Assembly: GCF_010093025.1 (NCBI RefSeq)
Contig: NZ_CP048114.1
Coordinates: 2,046,001-2,110,000 of the forward strand
Direction: 5' to 3'
DNA from: Edaphobacter sp. 12200R-103
Lineage (GTDB): Bacteria > Acidobacteriota > Terriglobia > Terriglobales > Acidobacteriaceae
DNA: 64,000 nt
The notes under the pieces: model-generated
Told to the model about the DNA's origin: nothing
Seen by the model: the letters and a program-made list of their open reading frames with translations, nothing else
Database searches by the model: none
In this document: positions 8,046 to 16,663 of the stretch, one piece after another
Layout of the letters: each line of letters begins with the position of its first letter
Position numbering within the stretch: the first letter of the stretch is position 1
Translations under genes and position numbers: made by a program

Positions 8046-9137
8046 GTGTCCGTCGAGACGATGCCCGTCAGTACCCCTGCCCCGTCCTTCAGCACGAGAT
8101 TTTTTCGCCTGCTGCCGGGAGTGGGCCTTCTGTTTGGCATCGGCCTGTTAGGTAAGCTCCTCGAACATACCTCGCTTGTCCTTCGCACCACGCATCCCGG
8201 AATTCCCTTCCCGCACCTTGAATACGTTCTGTGGGCTATTTTGCTGGGACTGGCCGTCAGCAACACCGTCGGTGTAGCGCCTATCTTCCGCATCGGAGTC
8301 GCAACCTATGAGCTTTGGCTGAAGCTCGGTATCGTTCTGGTCGGAGCGCGCTTTCTGCTGCAGGACATCATCCACATCGGAGGCCTCTCGCTGTTCCTGG
8401 TCGCGGTCGAGCTGACGCTATCGCTCTCGATGATGCACCTGCTGGGACGCATCTTCCGGCTGCCTCCCAAGCTGACCTCTTTGCTTGCCATGGGATCGAG
8501 CGTTTGCGGGGTTACGGCAATTATGGCTGCGCGCGGCGCCATCGAAGCCGAAGAAGAAGAGACCTCGACCGCCATCGCGGCCATCCTGACTCTGGGCGCC
8601 ATTGCGCTTTTTACCTTTCCGGCTATCGGTCACGCTCTGCATATGAGCCAGCAGGGCTATGGAATGTGGGCTGGTCTCGCCGTCGATAACACTGCGGAGT
8701 CGCTGGTCACCGGCGCTCTCTACGGCGAAGAGGCAGGCCGATGGACCGTTCTCGCTAAGACGGCGCGCTCCGGCTTTATCGGCTTTGTCGTGCTGGCGTA
8801 TGCCGTCTACTGGTCTTCGCGCGGAATGGCACCCGATGTACAGCACAAGGGCGTCTTTCTCTGGCGCAAGTTTCCGAAGTTCATCCTCGGCTTCATCGCG
8901 CTGTCGATCCTTGCAACCGCGGGCTTCTTTACACACAGTCAGATCAGCAGTCTGGCCAATCTCTCCAAGTGGGCCTTCCTGCCGGCATTTGCCGGTGTGG
9001 GGCTTAGAACGGATCTGCGCGATCTTACCAAGCAGGGATGGCGGCCCCTGATCGTCGGTATCCTCGGCGAGATTGCCATCGCTCTCATCACGCTGGGGCT
9101 CGTCTACTGGAGCTACAGTCATGGAGTTGCGCGATGA
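8046..9137 (+). CDS. YeiH family protein (putative sulfate exporter)
   Basis: A 363-aa polytopic inner-membrane protein of the UPF0324/YeiH family, with about ten predicted helices. Family-typical segments are PGVGLLFGIGLLGKLLE near the N-terminus, the NTVGVAPIFRIG loop, KLGIVLVGARFLL, and the MGSSVCGVTAIMAARGAIEAEEEETSTAIAAI-type reentrant region. The family is annotated as putative sulfate exporters; in enterics yeiH is controlled by a LysR regulator linked to sulfite stress. The start is GTG 8046 with AAGGA six bases upstream. Upstream lie a Cys-rich leader ORF and terminator. The stop codon overlaps a second Cys-containing short ORF (ATGA), and a TonB-dependent receptor follows. Context supports a cysteine/sulfur role, by inference. 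Confidence 0.85.
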   Translation: MSVETMPVSTPAPSFSTRFFRLLPGVGLLFGIGLLGKLLEHTSLVLRTTHPGIPFPHLEYVLWAILLGLAVSNTVGVAPIFRIGVATYELWLKLGIVLVGARFLLQDIIHIGGLSLFLVAVELTLSLSMMHLLGRIFRLPPKLTSLLAMGSSVCGVTAIMAARGAIEAEEEETSTAIAAILTLGAIALFTFPAIGHALHMSQQGYGMWAGLAVDNTAESLVTGALYGEEAGRWTVLAKTARSGFIGFVVLAYAVYWSSRGMAPDVQHKGVFLWRKFPKFILGFIALSILATAGFFTHSQISSLANLSKWAFLPAFAGVGLRTDLRDLTKQGWRPLIVGILGEIAIALITLGLVYWSYSHGVAR

Positions 9138-9187
9138 CTCCTCTGTTCCATCTGTCTCTGCATCGTTGTTGTCGTCGCTGTCAATAA
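9134..9187 (+). CDS. 17-aa Cys/Arg-containing coupling peptide between yeiH and the TonB-dependent receptor
   Basis: ATG 9134 overlaps the yeiH stop (ATGA), so translation is coupled. It ends TAA at 9185-9187. The last residues are LHRCCRRCQ, with three Cys in six positions. About 45 bases later a hairpin (9232-9251) precedes the receptor's ribosome-binding site. A second short ORF with clustered Cys codons in the same operon is hard to ascribe to chance and suggests Cys-dependent control of receptor expression. At 17 codons the case rests on position and composition only. Confidence 0.5.
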   Translation: MTPLFHLSLHRCCRRCQ

Positions 9188-9231
9188 AGCGAGGACCAGT
9201 GCTCCCGTATTAAACACTCCCCATCTTTACC

Positions 9232-9251
9232 GACACCTTACTCGAGGTGTC
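9232..9251 (+). promoter_or_regulatory. Hairpin between the short Cys ORF and the receptor gene
   Basis: GACACCT (9232-9238) pairs perfectly with AGGTGTC (9245-9251) around TACTCG. It is followed by CCTTATTCTCTC, which is T-rich but interrupted. It could be a weak terminator or a translational attenuator in front of GGAGA (9276-9280). Confidence 0.45.
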
Positions 9252-9285
9252 CCTTATTCTCTCTGCACCTTTTCTGGAGACCACA

Positions 9286-12200
9286 ATGTACGACCGTCTA
9301 AATATGTCGATCCGATCCCGCGCCTCTCGCGCCGGGATACGCTTCGCCACACTCTTCTCTCTGTTTCTCGTTCTTCTCTCTTCCGGTATCGCGCAGGTCG
9401 TTGGAGGCACAATCTCCGGCGTCATTACCGACCCCAGCGGAGCTGCGCTCTCGGATGCAACCGTGCTGATTCATAACGACGAGACTGGCAATGAGAGGAA
9501 CCTCGTCACCGGTGCGGATGGCCGCTTCTCCGCGCCCTCGGTTCCCATCGGCACCTACACCATCTCAGTACACCATGATGGATTTACAGCGCAGCGCCGA
9601 ACCGGGATTCCACTGACAGTAGGTCAGAGCAAGGAATTCGACTTCGCCCTGACGGTCGACGCCGTGGAGACGCAGGTCACGGTCGAGGACACGCCCTCCA
9701 TCGTGAACCTCTCCACCCAGCAAACCTCGGGACTCGTCGACGAACGCCAGATCAAGCAGCTTCCACTGAACGGCCGCAGCTATGACCAGTTGATTACGCT
9801 CAATCCCGCGGTCGTGAACTACACGGGCCAGCGATCCGGCACCATTGGCACATCGAACTCTTCGGTCGGCAACATGTTTTCGATCTCCGGCCGCCGTCCC
9901 CAGGACAATCTCTTTCTGCTTAATGGCATCGAGTACACCGGGGCTTCGCTGATTAACGTGACGCCTGGCGGCACCAGCGGACAGCTTCTCGGCGTGGACG
10001 CTGTGCGCGAGTTCAACGTTGTCTCCGACACCTATTCCGCAAGCTACGGCAAGCGACAGGGCGCACAGATCTCCATCGTCACAGCATCGGGAACTAACCA
10101 CCTCCACGGCTCCGCATACGAGTTTCTTCGCAACTCCGCGCTCGACGCACGCAACTACTTCGACCAGGCAGAGATTCCGCGCTTCCAGCGCAATAACTTC
10201 GGCGGCTCGCTCGGCGGCCCCATTCGCCGCGACAAACTCTTCCTCTTCGCCAACTACGAGGGCTATCGCCAGAACCTGGGTCTCTCTGATGTAACCTTCG
10301 TCCCCGATACGCAAGCGCGACAGGGCTATCTGCCCGATCCTGCAAATCCCTCCGGCCCGCGCAAAAACTACGGTATCGCGCCCGGAGTGGCTCCTCTGCT
10401 CAACCTTTGGCCCGAGCAGAATGGACCTGCGCTGCTGGACGCAAAAGGAAACCAGACCGGCATTGCGCTCGCCTATTCCAACCCGATGCAGCACATCCGC
10501 GAAGACTTCGGAACCACCCGCGCCGACTACAACATCGGCTCGCGCGATCTCTTCTTCGGCGTTTACACGGTGGACGACTCCGTCGCCGATACACCAACGC
10601 AGAATCCTTTCGCCTCCATCAACGAAGCCCTGCGCGAGCAGGTTGCCAGCCTTCAGGAGCAGCACATCTTCTCCCCGCGACTGCTGAACACTGCACGCTT
10701 CGGCTTCTCCCGCGCTTCGTTCTTCTTTCTCGGAACTTCTTCTCCGCTCGGGGGAGCCGACGTCCCCGGATGGGTCGCGGGCAAGCCCGTGGGAGCGATC
10801 GTGATCGCTGGCTCTACGGCCTCGAACGGCTCCTCGCAGATCACCGGCGCGGGCGCCAACGTGGGCTCGGATAACACAACCACGCGCAACCTGTTCACCT
10901 TCGACGACCATATCTTCTGGACGGTCGGCCGGCACCAGATCGAGGCCGGAGGCTGGCTGCAGCGGCTGCAGTCCAACGACAATCTCGCGCAGAACCAGTT
11001 CGGACAGGCATCATTTGCCTCGCTGACAACATTTCTTCAAGGAACAGTGAAAACCTTCACCGTAGTCCCTTCGCCCACCAAACTGGGCTGGCGCTCCTGG
11101 ATGGGAGCTTGCTACCTCGAAGACACCATCAAACTCACACCACGTATCGAGCTGCGAGCCGGCATCCGTATCGAATCCACCAACGGCTTCAACGAATCGC
11201 AGGGCCGCGCTTCCAATTACGCCTTCACCAACGGCGTCATCAACACCGACCCTTTCGTTGGGACATCTCCGCTCACCGACAATCGCGCGAAGTTCCTGCC
11301 TTCGCCGCGTCTCGGCCTTGCATGGGACGTTCACGGAGATGGCAAGACGAGCATCCGTGCCGGATTCGGCATGCACTATTCCCTGCTCGATAACCTTAAC
11401 TACCGCCTCGACCAGGCTGCCCCTTACAACACCACTTTGTCGCTGGCGAACGTCGCCGTCTCCAGTCTTAACATCACGCCTTCCACGAAGCCCTCGTCAG
11501 GCACGTTGATCTCTCCTTCCAACGTGCAGACCGACCTCGCAACCCCGACAGTGCTTTCGTGGAGCCTGCACATCGAGCAGCAGATCGCACCCAACACCTC
11601 GCTCACCCTCGGCTACATCGGTTCGCATGGCTACAACCAGATCCAATCTGCCGACCTCAACGAGCCTGAAGCGATCATCGTGAACGGCAGGATCTACTAC
11701 CCGACCACCATCAAGGCCAATCCCGCAGTCGCCAACACGACCTCGTGGATCTCGCGCGGCATCAGCAACTACAACGGCCTGGTCGTCGACGTTCGACGCA
11801 ACCTCTCACGAGGATTGCAGATTCGCGGCAATTACACGTTCTCAAAGAACCTCGATAACGGCTCTGCCTGGAACACCAGCGTCAGCGCCAACACCCCGGC
11901 CTTCGTCTCGTATCCCGCCAACCCCGATATCGACTATGGCCGGTCTGCAAGCGATATTCGCCACCTCGTTGCGATTAACGGCACCTACGATCTTCCGCTC
12001 GGCCAGGGACATATTCTGGGGGCGAATCTCGGCGGCCTTCCGAATCGGGCCGTCAGTGGCTGGACCCTCAGCTCGATCGTTACCTTGCAATCCGGCTTCC
12101 CCTTCTCGCCGCAGCTCGGCTACAACCCCACCGGCTCCGGGGATACGCGCAACCCCGTTCGTCCGGACATCAACCCTGACTTTCACGGCAATCTCTATCC

Positions 12201-12558
12201 ACGCACACCGCAGCAGTTCTACAACCCAAACGCCTTTCTGCCGCCCGCCTTCGGAACCGTTGGAAATCTCGGCCGCGATACCCTCGTCGGTCCTGGACTC
12301 GCAAATGTAGATCTCTCGCTGCTCAAATCCACGCAGATCACCGAGAGAATCCGCACCCAGTTCCGCGCCGAATTCTTCAATGTGCTCAATCGTGCCAACT
12401 TCGCCACTCCCAACCCGGTCGTCTTTACCTCCGGACCCACCCAGGGCACTCCGGCCAACCAGACTGCAGCCGTTGTGGCCAGCCCCACGGCGGGAGTCAT
12501 TACCTCCACCGCAACCACCTCCCGCCAGATCCAGTTCGGCCTGAAGGTCCTCTTCTAA
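9286..12558 (+). CDS. TonB-dependent receptor-like outer-membrane protein with carboxypeptidase-regulatory N-domain
   Basis: A 1090-aa protein of the large acidobacterial 'Oar-like' receptor family. Signal peptide: basic N-terminus, then FATLFSLFLVLLSSGIAQ. Residues about 35-115 form a carboxypeptidase-D regulatory-like Ig fold (GGTISGVITDPSGAALSDATV...). A plug-like region with QLPLNGRSYDQLITLNP follows, then a long beta-barrel; the chain ends in a terminal Phe (QFGLKVLF), as expected for outer-membrane barrels. Such proteins import oligosaccharides, metal chelates or other large nutrients in a TonB-driven manner. The start at 9286 has GGAGA five bases upstream; the GTG at 9247 lies within the hairpin region and is not preferred. 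It follows yeiH and a Cys-containing short ORF, so uptake of a sulfur-bearing substrate is a reasonable but unproven inference. Confidence 0.88.
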   Translation: MYDRLNMSIRSRASRAGIRFATLFSLFLVLLSSGIAQVVGGTISGVITDPSGAALSDATVLIHNDETGNERNLVTGADGRFSAPSVPIGTYTISVHHDGFTAQRRTGIPLTVGQSKEFDFALTVDAVETQVTVEDTPSIVNLSTQQTSGLVDERQIKQLPLNGRSYDQLITLNPAVVNYTGQRSGTIGTSNSSVGNMFSISGRRPQDNLFLLNGIEYTGASLINVTPGGTSGQLLGVDAVREFNVVSDTYSASYGKRQGAQISIVTASGTNHLHGSAYEFLRNSALDARNYFDQAEIPRFQRNNFGGSLGGPIRRDKLFLFANYEGYRQNLGLSDVTFVPDTQARQGYLPDPANPSGPRKNYGIAPGVAPLLNLWPEQNGPALLDAKGNQTGIALAYSNPMQHIREDFGTTRADYNIGSRDLFFGVYTVDDSVADTPTQNPFASINEALREQVASLQEQHIFSPRLLNTARFGFSRASFFFLGTSSPLGGADVPGWVAGKPVGAIVIAGSTASNGSSQITGAGANVGSDNTTTRNLFTFDDHIFWTVGRHQIEAGGWLQRLQSNDNLAQNQFGQASFASLTTFLQGTVKTFTVVPSPTKLGWRSWMGACYLEDTIKLTPRIELRAGIRIESTNGFNESQGRASNYAFTNGVINTDPFVGTSPLTDNRAKFLPSPRLGLAWDVHGDGKTSIRAGFGMHYSLLDNLNYRLDQAAPYNTTLSLANVAVSSLNITPSTKPSSGTLISPSNVQTDLATPTVLSWSLHIEQQIAPNTSLTLGYIGSHGYNQIQSADLNEPEAIIVNGRIYYPTTIKANPAVANTTSWISRGISNYNGLVVDVRRNLSRGLQIRGNYTFSKNLDNGSAWNTSVSANTPAFVSYPANPDIDYGRSASDIRHLVAINGTYDLPLGQGHILGANLGGLPNRAVSGWTLSSIVTLQSGFPFSPQLGYNPTGSGDTRNPVRPDINPDFHGNLYPRTPQQFYNPNAFLPPAFGTVGNLGRDTLVGPGLANVDLSLLKSTQITERIRTQFRAEFFNVLNRANFATPNPVVFTSGPTQGTPANQTAAVVASPTAGVITSTATTSRQIQFGLKVLF

Positions 12559-12577
12559 TTCCTCAGCCGTTCAAAGA

Positions 12578-12680
12578 TCGTCATTCTGAGCGCAGCGAAG
12601 AATCCCTGTCTTTTGCCTGTGATAGCTACGGCGCTCCGGGAAGAAGACAGGGACTCTTCGCCTACGGCTCAGAATGACGA
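12578..12680. repeat. REP-like palindromic repeat (copy 1)
   Basis: TCGTCATTCTGAG (12578-12590) is the exact reverse complement of CTCAGAATGACGA (12668-12680). Inside, GCGAAGAATCCCTGTCTT and AAGACAGGGACTCTTCGC continue the pairing, so the whole 103 bases can fold into one long hairpin. The same design recurs at 62350-62469. Confidence 0.8.
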
Positions 12681-12732
12681 ATCGATGGAGAAACGGCTGT
12701 AGGGATAAAACCACTGCCGGCACATTGAGTTG

Positions 12733-12780
12733 GCGAAGCTCGCGAAGTGGGAGGATCCTTGCCTCGCTCTGAATGACACG
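12733..12780. repeat. Partial, degenerate copy of the palindromic repeat
   Basis: On the minus strand this reads GTGTCATTCAGAGCGAGG followed by AAGGATCC and CTTCGCGAG, which resembles one arm of the 12578 element. No matching second arm is visible. Confidence 0.5.
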
Positions 12781-12952
12781 GTAGCCGTTACATGCCTCCG
12801 CATGCGGTATCCTAGTAGATGACGTGCAGCGGAGATTTCTGTGCCTGTCAGTCGCACGCCGCTCCTAATCATTCAGGGAATCGTCATCCATCGGCCCAGG
12901 CTTGTGGATTTGCCGTTGCGCCCAGTATCGCGCCCGGCAGGAAGGCTTTACG

Positions 12953-14899
12953 TTGAACACCTCCTTCGCTCCAACTGCCGGCCAGCTAGCCGCGACACGC
13001 CGCGCGCACTGGCGTCATGACGCGCAACCGCTCCTTACGGTGGAGACGCTGCGCGACTGGATCGTCGCCAACGGCCTGGCTCTCTACACGCCGCGCCCGC
13101 AACTCTCTTCGACTCCCGCTCCCAGCTTTGCTGAAGTTGTCCTCGGCGAAGCCGTGCCCTCTCCCACGCTGGAGCAGCTTGCGCAGCCGCGCACGCTGCT
13201 CGCACGCCTCATCGCAGAGGGTGCCGTCATTCCTCTGCACCTTTTCGGATCGCCCACCGGTGCAGGATCCGAAACCCCTGACTTTCTCGCCTCGCCTGCC
13301 GTACTGCCATACATCTTCACGTTGCGTGGCGACAAGACATGGAAGCAGCCACCGGTCACCAGCGGAGCCGCCAGGGTCTCTCCGCTCGCGCTGGCAAGCT
13401 TCAAGCTCCTTACCGAAAAAGGACGGATGACAGCCCCCGAACTCGCCAACGAGCTGGGCAACGAGGTCACGGAAGCCGCCGCACTCCGCGCACTCACCGA
13501 GCTGTGGGAACACCTGCGCGTCCTCCCTGTCCTTCAGGCGGACGGCACCGCCACGCTGTGGGAGCTGACCACGACCCGCTACACCAAACAGATCAAATCC
13601 GGGGTCAACGCCGGACTTCCCACTGCGCTCTCCGCGCTCATCTCGCTTTACCTGTCGCAGGCCATCCTTCCCACGGAAGAAGACATTGAGGTCTTCCTGT
13701 CGCCCCTGGCATCCCGCTCGCGCATCCGCGAGGTCGTCCGTGCGCTTATCGCGGCACGTCAGCTTGACGCAGTTGTCATCGATGGAAAGAGTTGTTTCTA
13801 CGTCGCGGGCGAGATTCCCGTATTTGCGCCTGTAGCCGAACCTGTACCGGACGATGTGGATGCTTTTGTGGTGACCACGGACGGAGATACGAAGACCGAA
13901 CGCATCGGCAAGTTTGTTCCCTCTTCTCGCAAGCCATTCGAGAAACACGACCGCGAAGGCCGGCCCCGTCGTGAAGCGCAGGGTGATCGCAGGCCTCCGC
14001 GTCGCGACGGCAGCTTCGAGCGCGAACGCCGCCCCTTCCGACGCGACGAGCAGAAGCCACGCTTCTCCCCAGATCGTCCACGCACAGACCAACCTCGTCA
14101 GGATCGCCCGCGCCCTGACTTCACCCGTCCCTGGGATGAGGAAAAGCGCGAGCGTGAAGCACGCCGTCCTCGCTCCTTCGAGAGATCTTCCGAAGAGCGA
14201 CGAAGCCCGCGGCCCCGTCCCGACCGTGAGGACAGACCTCCTTTCCGGCGCGACCAGAACCAGGGTGGTCAGGACCGGCGTGGAGATCGACCGACATTCC
14301 GCAGGGATGACAGCCGCGGAGAACGCCCCGCATTTCGGAAAGATCATGCACCTGGAGAACGTCCCGCATTTCGCCGGGACAATAGTCGCGGAGAGCGTCC
14401 GGCATTTCGCAAGTTCGATGCCCCACGCGGCAAATTCTCAAAGCCACGTTCTGAGGGATCCTCCTCCAGCTTCCGCGAGGAGCGCGGCAGAGGAGAAGAG
14501 CGTCCCCGCCGCAGCACTGATTCAAAACGGCCCTTCTCTCCTGGGAAACCCTTCAGCGGTGGAAAGAAGTTCTCCGACAGGAAGCCGTCTTTCGGTGACA
14601 GGCCCTCCGGTGAACGCAGGAGCTTTACCGGAAGGAAGCCTTTTGCTGCGGGGGGCGAAGGCACATCGGAGAGGCCGAAGAGGTTCCGGCCGGAAGGTGG
14701 CCCGGACGCAGCGAAGAGGAAGCCGTTTAATAAGCCGGCCGGAAAATTTTCGAAGAAGTCTCCATCCTTCTCCGGGAAGCCGTCTTCCGGAAAGCCGCCA
14801 CGGAATGCAGGCCCCTTCGATAAATTCAAAGGAAATAAGAAGCCCTTTGGCAAGCGCGGTGCTCCGGCACGGAAGCCTCGCGAGAAGCCTGAGGAGTAG
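12953..14899 (+). CDS. Protein of unknown function: winged-helix-like N-domain plus Arg-rich repeat tail
   Basis: A 648-aa product. Start TTG 12953 is chosen for AGGAAGG seven bases upstream; TTG 12902 has none. Residues about 1-290 look folded, with helix-turn-helix-like stretches ([19 protein letters not shown]...[18 protein letters not shown]) that suggest one or more winged helices, so nucleic-acid binding is possible. From about residue 320 to the end the chain is low-complexity and strongly basic (Arg, Lys, Pro, Asp, Ser, Phe). It contains four exact-length 12-residue repeats at 14282-14425 ([12 protein letters not shown] type). Such tails occur on RNA helicases and pseudouridine synthases. 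It lies 69 bases before cmk on the same strand. I cannot assign a function. Confidence 0.7.
   Translation: MNTSFAPTAGQLAATRRAHWRHDAQPLLTVETLRDWIVANGLALYTPRPQLSSTPAPSFAEVVLGEAVPSPTLEQLAQPRTLLARLIAEGAVIPLHLFGSPTGAGSETPDFLASPAVLPYIFTLRGDKTWKQPPVTSGAARVSPLALASFKLLTEKGRMTAPELANELGNEVTEAAALRALTELWEHLRVLPVLQADGTATLWELTTTRYTKQIKSGVNAGLPTALSALISLYLSQAILPTEEDIEVFLSPLASRSRIREVVRALIAARQLDAVVIDGKSCFYVAGEIPVFAPVAEPVPDDVDAFVVTTDGDTKTERIGKFVPSSRKPFEKHDREGRPRREAQGDRRPPRRDGSFERERRPFRRDEQKPRFSPDRPRTDQPRQDRPRPDFTRPWDEEKREREARRPRSFERSSEERRSPRPRPDREDRPPFRRDQNQGGQDRRGDRPTFRRDDSRGERPAFRKDHAPGERPAFRRDNSRGERPAFRKFDAPRGKFSKPRSEGSSSSFREERGRGEERPRRSTDSKRPFSPGKPFSGGKKFSDRKPSFGDRPSGERRSFTGRKPFAAGGEGTSERPKRFRPEGGPDAAKRKPFNKPAGKFSKKSPSFSGKPSSGKPPRNAGPFDKFKGNKKPFGKRGAPARKPREKPEE
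14282..14425 (+). repeat. Four tandem 36-bp coding repeats
   Basis: Units begin at 14282, 14318, 14354 and 14390, each exactly 36 bases (12 codons). They encode [36 protein letters not shown] and [12 protein letters not shown]. The GGAGAACGYCCCGCATTTCG core is close to identical in the middle copies, indicating recent duplication. Confidence 0.85.
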
Positions 14900-14968
14900 C
14901 CGCCAGGGCACTCCTCAGGAGAATTCCCTTTCAACTTTCGCCCGCAGCAGCAATAAGATAACTCCGGC

Positions 14969-15754
14969 ATGATGAAACCGATCGACGAAGCTCGCAGCTC
15001 TTCCGCCGCCATTCCCACGCGGCGCACGCGCCCCATTATCGCGATCGATGGACCTGCAGGCGCGGGCAAAAGCACCCTGGCCGCACATTTGGCACGCCGG
15101 TTCGGACTTCTGAACCTGGAGACGGGGGCCATGTACCGCGCGCTCGCCCTGAAGGCAATCGAAAACGATCTTTCGTTCGATGAAGAAGCTCCTCTGCTGG
15201 AGATCGCTGCTTATACACGCATCCGGTTGGAGCCGCAGGTTGGAGGAAATCGCGTTCTGCTGGATGAGAGCGATGTCTCGAACCGCGTCCGCGAAGCCGA
15301 TGTCACCGCTGCTGCCTCCCGCGTCTCCGTCCACCCGAAGCTGCGGGCCTGGATGGTCGAACAGCAGAGGGCGCTCGGTAGAAATGGCGGCGTGGTGATG
15401 GAAGGCCGGGACATCGGGACCGCCGTCTTTCCGGACGCCGAGGTGAAGATTTTTTTGGATGCGGCGCCGGAGGTTCGCGGCGACCGGCGTTACCGTCAGG
15501 TCGCGATTCCCCGCGACCCCAACGACCCGAGGTCCGCGCCCGGGCAGCCTACGCCTGAGCAGGCTGCGGCGCAAAAGAAGATCCTTGAAGAATTGAAAGA
15601 ACGTGACGAGCGCGACCGCAATCGCGCCGAATCTCCGCTGCGGCCGGCGTCCGATGCCGTGATCGTAGATTCCACCTCTCTCAGTCTGGAACAGGTACTG
15701 GCCAGAGCTGAAGAGATCGTCCGCGACCATCTGACGGCCGGAGAACTGAACTAG
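14969..15754 (+). CDS. cmk: Cytidylate kinase
   Basis: Phosphorylates CMP and dCMP with ATP in pyrimidine nucleotide salvage and synthesis. The 261-aa protein has the P-loop IDGPAGAGKST (about residues 28-38), the LNLETGAMYRALAL motif that follows it in all Cmk proteins, VMEGRDIGTAVFP, and the basic lid region DRRYRQ...RDERDRNRAESPL. It is slightly longer than usual because of about 20 extra N-terminal residues; an ATG directly follows at 14972 and no clear ribosome-binding site separates the two. It lies 69 bases after the Arg-rich protein gene and may be cotranscribed with it. Confidence 0.95.
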   Translation: MMKPIDEARSSSAAIPTRRTRPIIAIDGPAGAGKSTLAAHLARRFGLLNLETGAMYRALALKAIENDLSFDEEAPLLEIAAYTRIRLEPQVGGNRVLLDESDVSNRVREADVTAAASRVSVHPKLRAWMVEQQRALGRNGGVVMEGRDIGTAVFPDAEVKIFLDAAPEVRGDRRYRQVAIPRDPNDPRSAPGQPTPEQAAAQKKILEELKERDERDRNRAESPLRPASDAVIVDSTSLSLEQVLARAEEIVRDHLTAGELN

Positions 15755-16095
15755 GGCTGAGGCCGTCAGCAGAAAGCTCCTTGAAATCAGCGGCCGGACG
15801 ACGTTCTCGTTGTCTCAGCCGTGCATCGAAATCAGCCCACCTGGCTGACACCATGAAGCAAACCAGCTTCCATTCCACAACCCAAGTGGAATGAGAGATC
15901 GACCGCAGATTTCCTCATGCATCTTTTGCACCGTTCCCGGTGCATTTCAAAGATTTATAAAAAAAAATTACGAGTTATGCTAACCTTCTCACATCGTTTG
16001 AAACAGATTGGTTTTCTGCAATGCTTTTTGTCTGCGCGAACCCCGATTTGTATCTACGGCAATTCAATCAGTAGTAGAAGAAGGAAAGAAACAAC
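15755..16095 (+). other. Intergenic stretch including the cold-shock gene leader
   Basis: This 341-base gap between cmk and the cold-shock gene has no supported ORF. A small GCACCG/CGGTGC hairpin (about 15928-15943) is followed by an A-rich tract (15956-15968) and TATGCT (15976-15981), which resembles a -10 box without a convincing -35. A start near 15988 would give a roughly 107-base leader, as is common for csp genes. Confidence 0.4.
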
Positions 16096-16296
16096 ATGGA
16101 ACAGGGAACAGTAAAGTGGTTCAATGACGCGAAGGGGTTTGGATTCATTAGCCGCCAGAACGGTGAAGATGTATTCGTTCACTATTCGGCGATTAATTCC
16201 AGCGGCTTCAAGAGCCTCCAAGAGGGTCAGGCCGTTCAGTTCAACGTTGTGAAGGGGCCGAAGGGTTGGCAGGCTTCTGACGTTCAGCCTCTGTAA
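16096..16296 (+). CDS. Cold-shock protein (CspA family)
   Basis: A 66-aa single cold-shock domain, the standard length. RNP1 (KGFGFI, residues 13-18) and RNP2 (VFVHYS, residues 26-31) are intact. It binds single-stranded RNA/DNA and melts mRNA secondary structure in the cytoplasm. An AAGGAAAG-type ribosome-binding site lies just upstream of the ATG. An A/T-rich upstream region suggests a long leader. A strong 17-bp hairpin follows the gene. Paralogue letter cannot be assigned from one locus. Confidence 0.95.
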   Translation: MEQGTVKWFNDAKGFGFISRQNGEDVFVHYSAINSSGFKSLQEGQAVQFNVVKGPKGWQASDVQPL

Positions 16297-16333
16297 CTCC
16301 AAAACCGGCTTGAAGGGCCAGCGACGACCGGTT

Positions 16334-16370
16334 TGCATTGAGGGATAGCTGTGAGCTATCCCTCAATGCA
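16334..16370 (+). terminator. 17-bp perfect hairpin after the cold-shock gene
   Basis: TGCATTGAGGGATAGCT (16334-16350) and AGCTATCCCTCAATGCA (16354-16370) are perfectly complementary around GTG. No T-run follows (TCTCTATC), so it may act as an mRNA-stabilising 3' structure or a weak terminator. Confidence 0.6.
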
Positions 16371-16557
16371 TCTCTATCAGAAGAATGCTGCCGGATAAAA
16401 TGAGTGACCGGCGGTCCTGCTATTCACCCTGCCTTGTTCTTTCTGCTCCATGAATTGCCTCTGTCAAGAAGGAATATTCATAAGCCTTTTTTGATCAATA
16501 GGCTAGCGGCGCCGATCCGCGCTATGCAGAATTACAGTTAAAGAGAAAAGGACAAAG

Positions 16558-16587
16558 AAAAGCCCCGGCTTCAACCGGGGCTTTTTC
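16558..16587. terminator. Bidirectional intrinsic terminator (sucA 3' end)
   Basis: AAAAGCCCCGG (16558-16568) pairs perfectly with CCGGGGCTTTT (16575-16585), with A-rich sequence on one side and TTTTTC on the other. It can serve the minus-strand sucA transcript and any plus-strand readthrough from the cold-shock gene. Confidence 0.8.
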
Positions 16588-16663
16588 TTATGGCCTCTCA
16601 ATTGCCATGGGAGTCCGGACCTAAAATCAATGTTTGAAAGACGTAGGCAGAAATGCTGGGGAC

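Larger units (their letters stand above)
12559..12952. other. Intergenic stretch with palindromic repeats
   Basis: Between the receptor gene and the Arg-rich protein gene. It holds a complete palindromic repeat (12578-12680) and a partial degenerate copy (12733-12780). I see no supported ORF. The only other notable element is the AGGAAGG ribosome-binding site at 12939-12945. Confidence 0.7.

Noticed and set aside
13914..14972. Plus-strand 352-codon ORF overlapping the Arg-rich protein gene in another frame
   Set aside because: It is created by the low-complexity repeats and has no independent motif.
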